From contig NZ_JAAAPM020000019.1 in the NCBI RefSeq assembly GCF_009909155.2, positions 18,783 through 82,782 on the forward strand: DNA of 64,000 bases, in the 5' to 3' direction. This stretch comes from Flavobacterium undicola (GTDB lineage: Bacteria; Bacteroidota; Bacteroidia; Flavobacteriales; Flavobacteriaceae). A program made the translations under genes and the position numbers. The notes under the pieces are model-generated. The model worked only from the letters and a program-made list of their open reading frames with translations. It was not told the origin of the DNA and ran no database searches. Numbering within the stretch: position 1 is the stretch's first letter; every line of letters begins with the position of its first letter. This document shows, one piece after another, positions 8,377-16,913 of the stretch.

Positions 8377-9408
8377 TTAAATCTGAATATAAACATCCTC
8401 CGTTAACGGATGACTGCAACACAACAAATAATCATCCAGTGCCAAATCTTCTCTCTCTTTTAGCAATCCTATCATACGCAATCCACCGGTTTTTAATTTA
8501 CCTTTACATGTATTGCAACTCCCTGTTTGACAAGAATAAGGCAATTCGATTCCTACATCTAAAGCCGCTTCCAAAATACTTTTCCCTTTTAAGACTTCAA
8601 CAAAAGTATCCTTTCCTTCAAAATTGATTTTTACCTGTTGGGTTAAAATAGCTTCAAAATCCTTGGGATCTTTTACCAATTCAAAATCCTCTGAAAAAAC
8701 ATTTTCTTTAGGACATTTTAAAATATCCAAAGCAGTTTTGATTGTGTTTTTTAAATCATTGGGACCGCAAATATAATGCTTGATTCTTTCAACATTGGCA
8801 TCTTTAAGTAAATCTAATATAAAGTCTTTGTTAATTCGGCCACTTTTTACGAAATGATGATTTTCATCATGATTGTATTGGGTATGAAAATGCCAAACTT
8901 TCAAATTGTATGGGTATAATTTCAGTAATTCATTAATCCCTTCTAAAAATATAGTTGATTCAAAATTTTTATTCCCATAAATTAGATTGACCTGAACTAC
9001 TGGATTTGAAACCAAAACTTCTTTCATTATAGATATCAAAGGGGTTATTCCACTACCGACACCCCAAAAACAAATATGGTCAACTTTGTCGTCTTGATCA
9101 TAAATAAAATCTCCCATAGGCTCCATCACTTCGATAATGTCTCCAACTTGAACATTATCATGAATATAATTAGAAAAGACACCTTCGGGAACCCGCTTAA
9201 TTGTAGTCTCCAAAAAAGGATCAATAGAAGGGGCAGAAGAAAAAGAGTAAGGTCTGGTATATTTTCTCCCATTTATTCGAAAAGACAACGTAAGATACTG
9301 TCCCGCTTTATACTTAATTTTACGTAAACCGGGTTGTTTAAAACAAAGCGTAATAGTGTCTTTGGTTTCTTTCTTAATATTATGAACTTTTAAAGTATAA
9401 TTCTTCAT
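8377..9408 (-). CDS. FAD/NAD/2Fe-2S oxidoreductase, probable CDP-6-deoxy-3,4-glucoseen reductase (E3 role)
   Basis: 343 residues. The FAD-binding RPYSFSSAP is near residues 54-62, the NAD-binding WGVGSGITPL near 113-122, and a C-terminal plant-type 2Fe-2S domain has cysteines at about 293, 298, 301 and 330 (C-x4-C-x2-C-x28-C). This is the electron chain needed by RfbH (E1) to remove the C3 hydroxyl. The classical E3 proteins AscD and RfbI carry the ferredoxin domain at the N-terminus, whereas here it is at the C-terminus as in PaaE-type reductases. I therefore assign the E3 role from position, at the head of rfbF-rfbG-...-rfbH, and not from orthology. Confidence 0.8.
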   Translation of the reverse strand: MKNYTLKVHNIKKETKDTITLCFKQPGLRKIKYKAGQYLTLSFRINGRKYTRPYSFSSAPSIDPFLETTIKRVPEGVFSNYIHDNVQVGDIIEVMEPMGDFIYDQDDKVDHICFWGVGSGITPLISIMKEVLVSNPVVQVNLIYGNKNFESTIFLEGINELLKLYPYNLKVWHFHTQYNHDENHHFVKSGRINKDFILDLLKDANVERIKHYICGPNDLKNTIKTALDILKCPKENVFSEDFELVKDPKDFEAILTQQVKINFEGKDTFVEVLKGKSILEAALDVGIELPYSCQTGSCNTCKGKLKTGGLRMIGLLKEREDLALDDYLLCCSHPLTEDVYIQI

Positions 9409-9435
9409 TACTACAAATGGCTATAAAAAATTTAT

Positions 9436-10497
9436 TTATATTATTTGTTTCAAAATCTTTCGTATAATCAAAACTAAAACAACCATAAATCCTGCTAAAA
9501 ACGCTCCCAATACAATCCCTTTGACTTTACCAAATTTTTCTTTAGGCAAGGGTAAAATTGGTCTATCAATCACCTGGATCAATGGGGTTTCTTTACGCAG
9601 AGTTACCTTAGCCAATTCGGTTTGTTTGACCAATTCAGTCAGGATAGCCGTATTCGCCTGCACATCCACCTGCCTGCGGGCAGAAGGTGCACGACGCACA
9701 TTCATTGCTGGATTCAAACCAAAGGTATTATCATTGGCTACCGCCACACCGGTAATTGCTCCATTCAATTCGCGACGGATAGAGTCCGTCTGTCGTTCCA
9801 AAATAGCCATGTTCATCCGGGCTTTTTTACTTTTAGTGGCTATATAAAATTCAGACACGGTTTTAGCTAAGGCTTCACAAAAATATTTTGAAAACAATTC
9901 ATTTTCAGAAATTACATCAATGTTAATAATAGAAATCTTTTTATCCTTTTGGGCTACAGACAAAGCTGATTTTGATAAATTAGCATACATGACTCCCATA
10001 ATACTATCTTGAACCCTGGTAAACTTTTGACGATCAGCATTGGGAAAAAATTGTAATTTTGCGAGATTTGGTTTTTTATTCCAACCACTTCGCCATTCAT
10101 TCTTTTGAATGTACATCTCGGCCAGAGAAATAGTTTTCCCATCTACTATAACAGGAGACAGTAAGGTTTTTTCAACCATAGAACGGGACTTGAACAATTC
10201 CGTCAAATTGGAAGCTGTAAAAACTCCGCCTCCACTCCCTCCTAAATCCAATCCAAAAGAGCTTGCCAATCCTAAAGCTCCTCCTAATCCTCCACCTTTT
10301 TCATCTTCTAAGGCAAAAGATAATGTTGCCGTATAAACCGGTTTTTTAATAAAAGAATATGCCAATCCTAAAGCAGAACCTATCACCCCGACCAACACAA
10401 TAATTTTCCATTGACTCAGTAAATACTGCCACCATTCTCTTCCTTTTTCTATGAGTTCTTTTAAGGATATTTCGTCGTTCGGATTTTGTTCATTCAT
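9436..10497 (-). CDS. Wzz-like polysaccharide chain-length determinant protein
   Basis: 353 residues with the Wzz architecture. One transmembrane segment is at residues 31-50, then a large periplasmic region (about 55-320), a proline-rich PILPLPKEKFGK motif and a second membrane segment near 325-347. There is no cytoplasmic kinase domain, unlike the Wzc protein of the same locus. A glycine-rich stretch (GGGLGGALGLASSFGLDLGG) lies near residues 68-87. It probably sets chain length of, or helps export, the polysaccharide made by the locus. It follows the SLBB export gene by 89 bases of word-repeat spacer. Confidence 0.85.
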   Translation of the reverse strand: MNEQNPNDEISLKELIEKGREWWQYLLSQWKIIVLVGVIGSALGLAYSFIKKPVYTATLSFALEDEKGGGLGGALGLASSFGLDLGGSGGGVFTASNLTELFKSRSMVEKTLLSPVIVDGKTISLAEMYIQKNEWRSGWNKKPNLAKLQFFPNADRQKFTRVQDSIMGVMYANLSKSALSVAQKDKKISIINIDVISENELFSKYFCEALAKTVSEFYIATKSKKARMNMAILERQTDSIRRELNGAITGVAVANDNTFGLNPAMNVRRAPSARRQVDVQANTAILTELVKQTELAKVTLRKETPLIQVIDRPILPLPKEKFGKVKGIVLGAFLAGFMVVLVLIIRKILKQII

Positions 10498-10586
10498 ATT
10501 TTCTATTCTCTATTTTCTATTCTCTGTCTTGGATTCACCAAGAATTGCCTCTAATAACTAACAACAGACAACCCACAACTGACTTT
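10498..10586. repeat. Spacer made of short-word repeats between SLBB gene and wzz-like gene
   Basis: The 89-base gap contains TTCTATTCTCTATTTTCTATTCTC followed by repeated AACAACAG/ACAAC words. Similar runs (AAAATAGAGAATAGAAAACAGAG, the reverse complement type) occur at about 56151-56176. No promoter or hairpin was recognised. It looks like a member of the dispersed word-repeat spacers also seen at 18312-18400 and 47838-47927. Confidence 0.45.
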
Positions 10587-12998
10587 TTATTTAAAAGCGG
10601 TTATAATCAATAATGCTAGACTGGAAATCACACTACCAATACCAACCCATTCACCAGCACTTAATTTCTTTCGCTCTGGTTTTTCCGGCACTACAATCTG
10701 GGAGCCTGGCGTTACCTTAGGATAGGAACGGATAAACAGGAAAGAACCTGCAACATCTGCCTTTCCGTTAGGATAAATAATATAGGCTTTTTTCTTCCAA
10801 CCTTTAGCATCTACCCCACCTACGGCATTTAAATAGTAGTTAAATCCTTTACCGCTATTATAAGGAATCTCAGAAGTCAACAACACATTACCGGCCACTT
10901 TTACGCCTTCGGTAAACGTAGCCACTTCAATTTCATCTCCAGGAAATAAGGTCACATTGCTGCTGTTCTTAGGATTTTTAGCAACAGACTTCCAGTCTAC
11001 AGGTATTGTTGCGTATTTTAAATCCTCTTTTAATTTTTTAGTTAACTTGTCTTGAATACTGTCCTTTTTACCCAGATTCAAATTCACATTTTCCAAAGCT
11101 TCAATTTGCGCACCCTGAATCGGTCGTTTAATTTTAACCCCGTTGATATTCGCCAGAGAAGTCAAACCACCTGCTCGCTGTATCAGATCATACACCTTGT
11201 CTTTTTTAGTAACCAAAACATATTTTCCCGCATAAGGAACGGCTCCGCTAACAGTCACCATTTCCGGTTTTTCATAAACTGCCATCCTGCGAATATTAAC
11301 CACGTCAAAAGGCTCTAACGCAAAATTTTTGGCTTGTTCATTGTTATCAGCTGTAATTTCCAGATTAAACAACTGGGCTTTATCCTGGTTTTTATCATTT
11401 ATTTCGTCCGATTGAATCATTCGGGCTATTTCCACTCTTTTAGAAGCTGAACCCGTTAATCCACCAGCCTGAATTAATAAATCATTCAATGTTAAATTTT
11501 CCTGGTAGTCATAAACCCCCGGTTTTTTAATTTCACCGTCTATGGTGATTTTATATTCCTCCACAAAGTCCAAAACCGAATATACGGTCACCACATCTTC
11601 TTTCTGCAATGCAATATTGGCTTCTGCATCATTTTTCAAAGCCTTTTCCAGATTAACATTGACAATTTCCGTAGTCAAATCCGGTTTCAATCTGATAATA
11701 CGTGCTCTATTACTATAAGCATCTTCTTTTAAGCCATCTGCTTTGGAAACCAAATCCGAAATTCGCATCCCCTCATAAAAAGAATAGGTATCCGGTCTGA
11801 ATACGGCTCCGTCAATTTTGATTCGGTTTTCAAAACGGTTCAATATTTTGGATACACGGAATACATCTCCGGAAAGCGGTTTATAATTACCATATTCCGA
11901 AGCATAAATATCTTTTACTTTAAATTCCTTCGCCGTTTTTTGCATCACATTTACAGAAGCGGTATAAGCCAACTCATTAAAGCCGGAAGCAAATGTCAAT
12001 AAATCAGCAAAAGTTTCCCCTTTTTTCATTTCAAAAATACCGGGACGTTTTAGCTGTCCTTCCAGAGAAACTCTTTGCGTATAGGCCGGAATTCGAATCA
12101 CATCATTATCCTTTAAACCCACATTATCTGATTGATCCCCTTTAACAAGAAAACGGTATAAATCAATCGTTCTGTATACTTTATTGTTGCGTAACAACTC
12201 AATGTTTCGGTAACTGCCATTTTTAGCGGGGCCTCCACCTAAAAACAAAGCATTATATACCGTAGCCAAAGAAGAAACTGAATAATTTCCTGGCTGCTTG
12301 CTACCAATTAAAGTTACTTTTATGGTACGGATGCGACTCAGACTGACACTAACCTGAGATTGTCCAGACCCCACAGTACTATAGACTCTTGCAATGGCGG
12401 CTTTAATTTTTTGAGTAGCTGCTTCAATTGACATTCCTGATACAGCAATCTGACCCACATATTGAATGGTAATTTTACCTTCAACACTCACTGGAATAGA
12501 AGCATTATATTCTTGCACACCATAGACACTAACTTGTAGCTCATCTCCAGGTCCTAATACATAATTTACCGGAGTAGCCAATTTTAAATCGGGCTCAAAA
12601 TTCAAAGTCGGAGTATCAAACAATTCCGAACCAAAAACCAAAGCATTCTCGGTGTCTTTTACTTTCGTATTACTTATTTTCTCTTGTTTTCTGCCACTTT
12701 CTTCAGCTAAACTCTTCGCATTTGAAGCTTCTCCATTCCCTCGCTGATTAGCCATTCGGGTACGCAACTTGGAAAATTCGGCTGCAGACATTCCTTTAGC
12801 CAAAGCCATCGGTTCGGCCTGATCTATAGTCATGTTATTGCTTTGCAATTGTGACTTAATTTTAACCAAGTCACTCTCTGTCAAATTATCTACCTTCAGC
12901 GTACTTAAATCACTGGCTTTCAATATATCTTGTGCCAATGCATCAGAAGACTGAAACATGGCAAACAAAACTAAAAGGACTGTAATTATTTTTTTCAT
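10587..12998 (-). CDS. SLBB-domain polysaccharide export outer-membrane protein (large Wza-like)
   Basis: 803 residues. A Sec signal peptide covers residues 1-22 (ends ALAQ). The polysaccharide-export domain starts near residue 144 (YVLGPGDELQVSVYG) and is followed by several SLBB-like repeats (for example VTLIGSKQPGNYSV, ISLEGQLKRPG-type and ITIDGEIKKPGVYDYQ units). A C-terminal hydrophobic helix is near 783-802. Members of this family form the outer-membrane channel for capsule or exopolysaccharide. It is distinct from the 262-residue Wza lipoprotein at 22191-22979, so the locus encodes two export proteins of this type. The cysteine of a lipobox is absent here. Confidence 0.88.
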   Translation of the reverse strand: MKKIITVLLVLFAMFQSSDALAQDILKASDLSTLKVDNLTESDLVKIKSQLQSNNMTIDQAEPMALAKGMSAAEFSKLRTRMANQRGNGEASNAKSLAEESGRKQEKISNTKVKDTENALVFGSELFDTPTLNFEPDLKLATPVNYVLGPGDELQVSVYGVQEYNASIPVSVEGKITIQYVGQIAVSGMSIEAATQKIKAAIARVYSTVGSGQSQVSVSLSRIRTIKVTLIGSKQPGNYSVSSLATVYNALFLGGGPAKNGSYRNIELLRNNKVYRTIDLYRFLVKGDQSDNVGLKDNDVIRIPAYTQRVSLEGQLKRPGIFEMKKGETFADLLTFASGFNELAYTASVNVMQKTAKEFKVKDIYASEYGNYKPLSGDVFRVSKILNRFENRIKIDGAVFRPDTYSFYEGMRISDLVSKADGLKEDAYSNRARIIRLKPDLTTEIVNVNLEKALKNDAEANIALQKEDVVTVYSVLDFVEEYKITIDGEIKKPGVYDYQENLTLNDLLIQAGGLTGSASKRVEIARMIQSDEINDKNQDKAQLFNLEITADNNEQAKNFALEPFDVVNIRRMAVYEKPEMVTVSGAVPYAGKYVLVTKKDKVYDLIQRAGGLTSLANINGVKIKRPIQGAQIEALENVNLNLGKKDSIQDKLTKKLKEDLKYATIPVDWKSVAKNPKNSSNVTLFPGDEIEVATFTEGVKVAGNVLLTSEIPYNSGKGFNYYLNAVGGVDAKGWKKKAYIIYPNGKADVAGSFLFIRSYPKVTPGSQIVVPEKPERKKLSAGEWVGIGSVISSLALLIITAFK

Positions 12999-13027
12999 AA
13001 ATTTATTATTGAACTGTTTTTATTGTT

Positions 13028-14035
13028 TTAATGTAACAATATCGATTTTTCCTTTTCCAGATCATTATAGACATATTTCACATCTTGGGAATGACTTTTT
13101 TTCAAAATCAAATTAGCATCGGGAGTAAATACAAAAATAGTATTACGCAAACCAACAAATGCGGTAAAAGTATCTGTGCCAATAACCATATTTCCTTTTT
13201 GATCCACCGGATGACCTTTGGTTGCAAAATAATCATAAACCGATTCAAAAGACCCCAAATCAGACCATGTAAAATCAGAAGGAACCACTTTAATTTTTTT
13301 ACTGCGCTCCATCACTGCATAATCCACACTTATAGAAGGAATTTCTAACGATAAATCTAAATCTAAATTTCCATTGTCATTATTTTCCCAAGCCACCTTA
13401 GCTTTTTCATATACATCCGGTTGAAAGTTTTTTAATTCTTCCAAGAAAACACCTGATTTAAAACAAAACATTCCGCTATTCCAAAGAAAATTGCCTTTTG
13501 CTAGAAAATTGATTGCAGTAATCTCATTCGGTTTTTCTCTAAATGAAATTACTTTATCACCAAGTCGTTCAATATAACCATAACCTGTCTCCGGCTTAGT
13601 GGGTTGAATTCCAAAAGTGACAATAGCACCATTAGCAGCTTTTTCTACTCCTTGATTAATTGCTTCTTCATATTTTTCCATATCATCAATAATATGATCG
13701 GAAGGAGTAACAATAAGAATATCATCAGCTTGAGAGGTAAATGCCGAAAAAGCAATTGCAGCAGCAGTATTTCGGGGAGTGGCCTCTACGATATTAACAT
13801 AAGGAGTATTCGATTTATCCATCACTTTTTGACTAAGGTGACAATTATCTCTATTTCCAACTACAATAATTTTATCTGCAATAGTCTTATTACGCTCCAC
13901 TGTCATTTCGAATAAAGATTTTCCTTCAAATATTTCTAAATATTGTTTGGGTTGGCTTTTACGTGATAAAGGCCATAATCTACTTCCTATTCCTCCTGTA
14001 AGGATAACGTGTATAATTGAATGTTGTTTTTCCAT
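13028..14035 (-). CDS. manC: Mannose-1-phosphate guanylyltransferase (short, single-domain)
   Basis: 335 residues. The N-terminal signature GGIGSRLWPLSRKSQPKQ is at residues 14-31, the substrate loop TPRNTAAAIAFSA near 85, and EKPNEITAINFL with NSGMFCFKS further on. The length corresponds to the nucleotidyltransferase domain only; the C-terminal phosphomannose isomerase domain of E. coli-type ManC is absent. It makes GDP-mannose from mannose-1-phosphate and GTP, so mannose or a derivative (fucose, rhamnose, perosamine) may be part of the polymer, although no GDP-mannose dehydratase is seen in this window. Confidence 0.9.
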   Translation of the reverse strand: MEKQHSIIHVILTGGIGSRLWPLSRKSQPKQYLEIFEGKSLFEMTVERNKTIADKIIVVGNRDNCHLSQKVMDKSNTPYVNIVEATPRNTAAAIAFSAFTSQADDILIVTPSDHIIDDMEKYEEAINQGVEKAANGAIVTFGIQPTKPETGYGYIERLGDKVISFREKPNEITAINFLAKGNFLWNSGMFCFKSGVFLEELKNFQPDVYEKAKVAWENNDNGNLDLDLSLEIPSISVDYAVMERSKKIKVVPSDFTWSDLGSFESVYDYFATKGHPVDQKGNMVIGTDTFTAFVGLRNTIFVFTPDANLILKKSHSQDVKYVYNDLEKEKSILLH

Positions 14036-14127
14036 ACTAACTGTTATCAGTTATGTGTTATTGTATCTATGACTTTGTGGCTAAATTTTAATTATATAAA
14101 GACTAAAATAATATATGGAACTTACAG

Positions 14128-14556
14128 TTACTTATTTTCTTTCAGCAATTCTTTTTCCTTCACTTCCCTACGTAAGCTACTGCTAGAAAAACGGTGATCC
14201 CTTACATTAAAATAAAGAACTATCCCCTTTTCTTCACAATAGGTTCGACCGGTAAAATTTTCATCCTTGTATTCGTCCCCAAGAATTCTAACATCTATTT
14301 TAAATGAACGCAAAATATCCTCTAAATCCTGTTCCGTTGCATAAGGCACAATTTCATCGACAAACCGACAGCCCTTAAGCTGAATATAACGCTCCACAAC
14401 AGACTGTGCAGGTCGATTCTTTTCTGGACGGTCAATAGTAGGATCAGTTTGCAATCCTGCGATTAAATAATCACATTGCCTTTTGGCCTCTTCCAACATC
14501 GTGATATGTCCTGCATGTAACAAATCGAAAGCACTAAAAGTGATACCTATTCTCAT
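14128..14556 (-). CDS. TagD-like cytidylyl/adenylyltransferase
   Basis: 142 residues from the ATG at 14556; an upstream in-frame ATG at 14580 would add eight residues that do not fit the family. The N-terminal ITFSAFDLLHAGHITML contains the HxGH nucleotide-binding motif (His-Ala-Gly-His), and RFSSSSLR near the end corresponds to the second conserved motif of TagD/GCT enzymes. Relatives make CDP-glycerol, CDP-ribitol or ADP-heptose. The substrate here is unknown. In a polysaccharide locus it suggests a polyol-phosphate or other nucleotide-activated substituent. Confidence 0.78.
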   Translation of the reverse strand: MRIGITFSAFDLLHAGHITMLEEAKRQCDYLIAGLQTDPTIDRPEKNRPAQSVVERYIQLKGCRFVDEIVPYATEQDLEDILRSFKIDVRILGDEYKDENFTGRTYCEEKGIVLYFNVRDHRFSSSSLRREVKEKELLKENK

Positions 14557-14623
14557 ATATTTTAATTTAATCGAATTCAAAAAATACTGCTTTTATTATC
14601 TGTTTATTATTATTGAGTATCCT

Positions 14624-15931
14624 CTACAATCTACCATCTATAATATTTCCCAACACTCCTTTTACATCGTAGATGATACTAGTTGTATTTTGAAGCGTTG
14701 ATAAATCCATTTTTAAAAACGGAGTATGTGCTACTCCTAATACGATGGCATCAAATTTTCTATTTGGTATCTGATTTGTTGTACTTAGCTGATATTCTTT
14801 TTCTACTTCAGCTGGATTAGCCAATGGATCAAATGTTGTAACTGAAATTCCATATTCCTGCAATGCTTTAATCACATCTACAATTTTGGTGTTACGAACA
14901 TCAGGACAGTTTTCTTTAAAAGTAATTCCCAGCATTAAAAGCGAAGCTCCATTAACTGAAATCCCTTTTTTTATCATCAATTTAACTACCTGAGCTGCTA
15001 CATATTCCCCCATACTGTCATTCAAACGACGTCCAGCCAATATTATTTCAGGATGATATCCTAATTCTTGTGCTTTTTGCGCTAAATAGTAAGGATCAAC
15101 ACCAATGCAATGTCCTCCAACTAATCCGGGTTTGAAAGGCAAAAAATTCCATTTGGTTCCCGCTGCTTCTAAAACTGCCTGAGTATCAATATCCATCAAA
15201 TTGAATATTTTAGCCAATTCGTTTACAAAAGCTATATTGATATCACGTTGGGAGTTTTCAATTACCTTGGCAGCCTCAGCCACTTTTATAGAAGGAGCTA
15301 AATGCGTTCCTGCCGTGATTACTGATTGGTATAAGGCATTTACTTTTTGTCCAATTTCCGGAGTAGAGCCAGCGGTAACTTTCAAAATTTTATCTACTGT
15401 GTGTTCTTTATCCCCTGGATTGATTCTTTCAGGAGAATAACCCGCAAAAAAATCAATATTAAATTGCAATCCTGAAATTCGTTCTAAAACGGGCACACAT
15501 TCATCTTCGGTTACTCCAGGATAAACGGTTGACTCATAAATTACAACATCTCCTTTTTTCAAAACCTTGCCCACTGTTTCACTGGCTTTATACAAAGGTG
15601 TCAGATCAGGACGGTTGTTTTTATCAACAGGAGTAGGAACTGTTACAATATAATAATCACAATCGGCAATGTCTTTTAATTGATTGGTACAATAAAGACC
15701 ATTTTTATTTTGCGTCTCGACTCCGCTCGACATGACAGCCGTAGAAATCAAAACCGATTTTAAAATATTCTCTTCTATTTCAAAAGTACTATCAATTCCA
15801 AGGCGTAATTCATCAATTCGTTTTTGATTGATATCAAATCCAACAACAGCATATTTTGTAGCAAATAGTCTTGCTAAAGGCAAGCCTACATACCCAAGAC
15901 CTATAACTGCTATTTTAGAATTAAAATCCAT
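14624..15931 (-). CDS. UDP-N-acetylhexosamine 6-dehydrogenase (TviB/WbpO/WbpA family)
   Basis: 435 residues using the ATG at 15931, directly before the Rossmann motif IAVIGLGYVGLPLARLF; upstream in-frame codons to 16033 look non-coding. Further motifs are IVTVPTPVD, the catalytic cysteine in LVGGHCIGVDPYYL, and the C-terminal GITFKENCPDVRNTK. The family oxidises C6 of UDP-GlcNAc or UDP-GalNAc to the uronic acid. A WbpP/TviC-like 4-epimerase (18408-19391) in the same locus suggests the TviB/TviC pair giving UDP-GalNAcA. An in-frame palindrome-type repeat (15714-15736) encodes about eight extra residues near position 66-73, in a variable loop. Confidence 0.88.
   Translation of the reverse strand: MDFNSKIAVIGLGYVGLPLARLFATKYAVVGFDINQKRIDELRLGIDSTFEIEENILKSVLISTAVMSSGVETQNKNGLYCTNQLKDIADCDYYIVTVPTPVDKNNRPDLTPLYKASETVGKVLKKGDVVIYESTVYPGVTEDECVPVLERISGLQFNIDFFAGYSPERINPGDKEHTVDKILKVTAGSTPEIGQKVNALYQSVITAGTHLAPSIKVAEAAKVIENSQRDINIAFVNELAKIFNLMDIDTQAVLEAAGTKWNFLPFKPGLVGGHCIGVDPYYLAQKAQELGYHPEIILAGRRLNDSMGEYVAAQVVKLMIKKGISVNGASLLMLGITFKENCPDVRNTKIVDVIKALQEYGISVTTFDPLANPAEVEKEYQLSTTNQIPNRKFDAIVLGVAHTPFLKMDLSTLQNTTSIIYDVKGVLGNIIDGRL
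15714..15736. repeat. Short GC-rich repeat unit inside the dehydrogenase gene
   Basis: The unit reads GTCTCGACTCCGCTCGAC plus CATGAC, with the six-base word CTCGAC repeated and separated by TCCG. It is markedly GC-rich against the AT-rich gene around it and keeps the reading frame, adding residues VMSSGVET-like. Fragments of a similar word (CTTCGACTCC at 16871-16880, GCAGTCGAG near 19540) occur in intergenic DNA of the same locus. I read it as a dispersed intergenic repeat that has landed in a coding sequence. Confidence 0.55.
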
Positions 15932-16346
15932 CAATTTACTCTTATTTATATTGCTATTTATGGAGTAGCTACCAACGCTTCGCGGTTCCAACCCACAAAA
16001 ACGGGCAGAAAAATATTGATTTTTTGAGTGCAAATATAACTACTAAAAGCCTAATTTCCATTACTTATTTTATAGTTAAAGTTCACAAACAAAACATCAA
16101 ATAATAACAAACTCATAAACAACTACTAATCAAGGCAAAGTATCAATTTACCAAAGAAATATTATTTAAAAATATCACCTAATTTAGTGATGCCAAAAAA
16201 CACAAAAATAAAGGTTTAATCCTACTTATTTAACAAAAAATAGAAACCAAAACTTTATATTTTACTCAACACATAATAAGAATGCGTCTAAATCTTTCTA
16301 TCACAATAGAAAGATTTAGACGCATCATAAAAAATTAAAAAATATA
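15932..16346. other. 415-base intergenic leader between antiterminator gene and dehydrogenase gene
   Basis: No gene is supported here. The part next to the dehydrogenase has a GC-richer segment (about 15965-16012, with CGCTTCGCGG) inside otherwise very AT-rich DNA. The part next to the NusG-like gene holds a perfect 20-bp hairpin at 16282-16325. No TANNTTTG promoter facing the dehydrogenase was found. The region may work as an untranslated segment read through by the antiterminator. Confidence 0.6.
16282..16325 (-). terminator. Perfect 20-bp inverted repeat (terminator-like hairpin) after the antiterminator gene
   Basis: Arms 16282-16301 and 16306-16325 are exact reverse complements of 20 bases, with a 4-base loop (CACA). 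It begins 22 bases after the stop of the NusG/UpxY-like gene. On the minus strand the following bases are mixed A/T (TTCTTATTATG), not a pure T-run, so it may be a partial or conditional terminator, a processing site or a pause. Its position directly after an antiterminator gene and before 300 bases of empty DNA makes conditional readthrough plausible. Confidence 0.7.
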
Positions 16347-16811
16347 TCATTTAAGTTTCATCTTCAAAACACAGCCCATAGACTCCAATACCAAAACATA
16401 ATGAGTCTTATTTACTTCCTGAACTATGGCTTCCTGAGATTTAAAAGGCCCTGATTCCAGAGTCACTTTGTCCCCTACTTGTAAAGAAGAAACTGAAATC
16501 TCATACTGATCAGGAGTAGTGAGCCATTTTTTTATGGTATTAATTTCTTCATCACGTACAATTGCCGGTTTTCCTAACCAAAAAAGATAACGCACCGCCC
16601 CTGTAGATTGAAAAACTAAATTCCGATCTGCCTCAGCTAAACGAACAAAAACATAAGAATTAAAAAGAGGAACTTCTACCTTTTTTTTTCTATCCGACCA
16701 TTGACGTACTTGAGTCACTATAGGACAATAACATTCAATCCCTCTTTCGATTAATTGTTCCGCTACTTTTTTCTCCCATTTCGGTTTTGTATAAACTACA
16801 TACCAATTCAT
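16347..16811 (-). CDS. NusG-like (UpxY/RfaH family) transcription antitermination protein
   Basis: 154 residues from the ATG at 16811 (MNWYVVYTKPKWEKKVAEQL); codons upstream to 16841 do not match the family. The NGN domain covers about residues 1-100, including ECYCPIVTQVRQWSDRKKK and PLFNSYVFVR, and a KOW domain follows (VGDKVTLESGPFKSQEAIV). UpxY proteins of Bacteroides and RfaH of enterobacteria travel with RNA polymerase and prevent early termination in their own polysaccharide operon. Its place inside the locus, between ugd and the rest of the sugar genes, fits that role. Family is clear; target specificity is inferred. Confidence 0.88.
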   Translation of the reverse strand: MNWYVVYTKPKWEKKVAEQLIERGIECYCPIVTQVRQWSDRKKKVEVPLFNSYVFVRLAEADRNLVFQSTGAVRYLFWLGKPAIVRDEEINTIKKWLTTPDQYEISVSSLQVGDKVTLESGPFKSQEAIVQEVNKTHYVLVLESMGCVLKMKLK

Positions 16812-16875
16812 TTTTTTTTCTACTTTGATATAGAAACACAAAAGTTCTATATATTTTTAAACTGACTACGCTTCG

Positions 16876-16913
16876 ACTCCCTCTCCTTTGGAGAGGGTTG
16901 GGGTGAGGATTTT
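16876..16913. repeat. Intergenic palindrome CCCTCTCC-TTT-GGAGAGGG
   Basis: Arms 16879-16886 and 16890-16897 are perfect reverse complements around TTT, followed by TTGGGGTGAGG. A related unit, CCCATCCCCAACCCTTTCC-TTT-GGGAAGG, follows rlmB at 55249-55279. The copies lie at gene ends, so they may act as weak terminators, but the wording is conserved like a dispersed repeat (REP-like). The stretch between ugd and the antiterminator gene contains nothing else recognisable. Confidence 0.6.

Noticed and set aside
8100..8627. 175-residue plus-strand frame across rfbF and the reductase gene
   Set aside because: It is antisense to two well supported genes and has no recognisable motif.
15932..16033. 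Extension of the dehydrogenase gene to an ATG at 16033
   Set aside because: The added 34 residues do not fit the family, whose Rossmann motif normally begins within the first residues, as it does from 15931.
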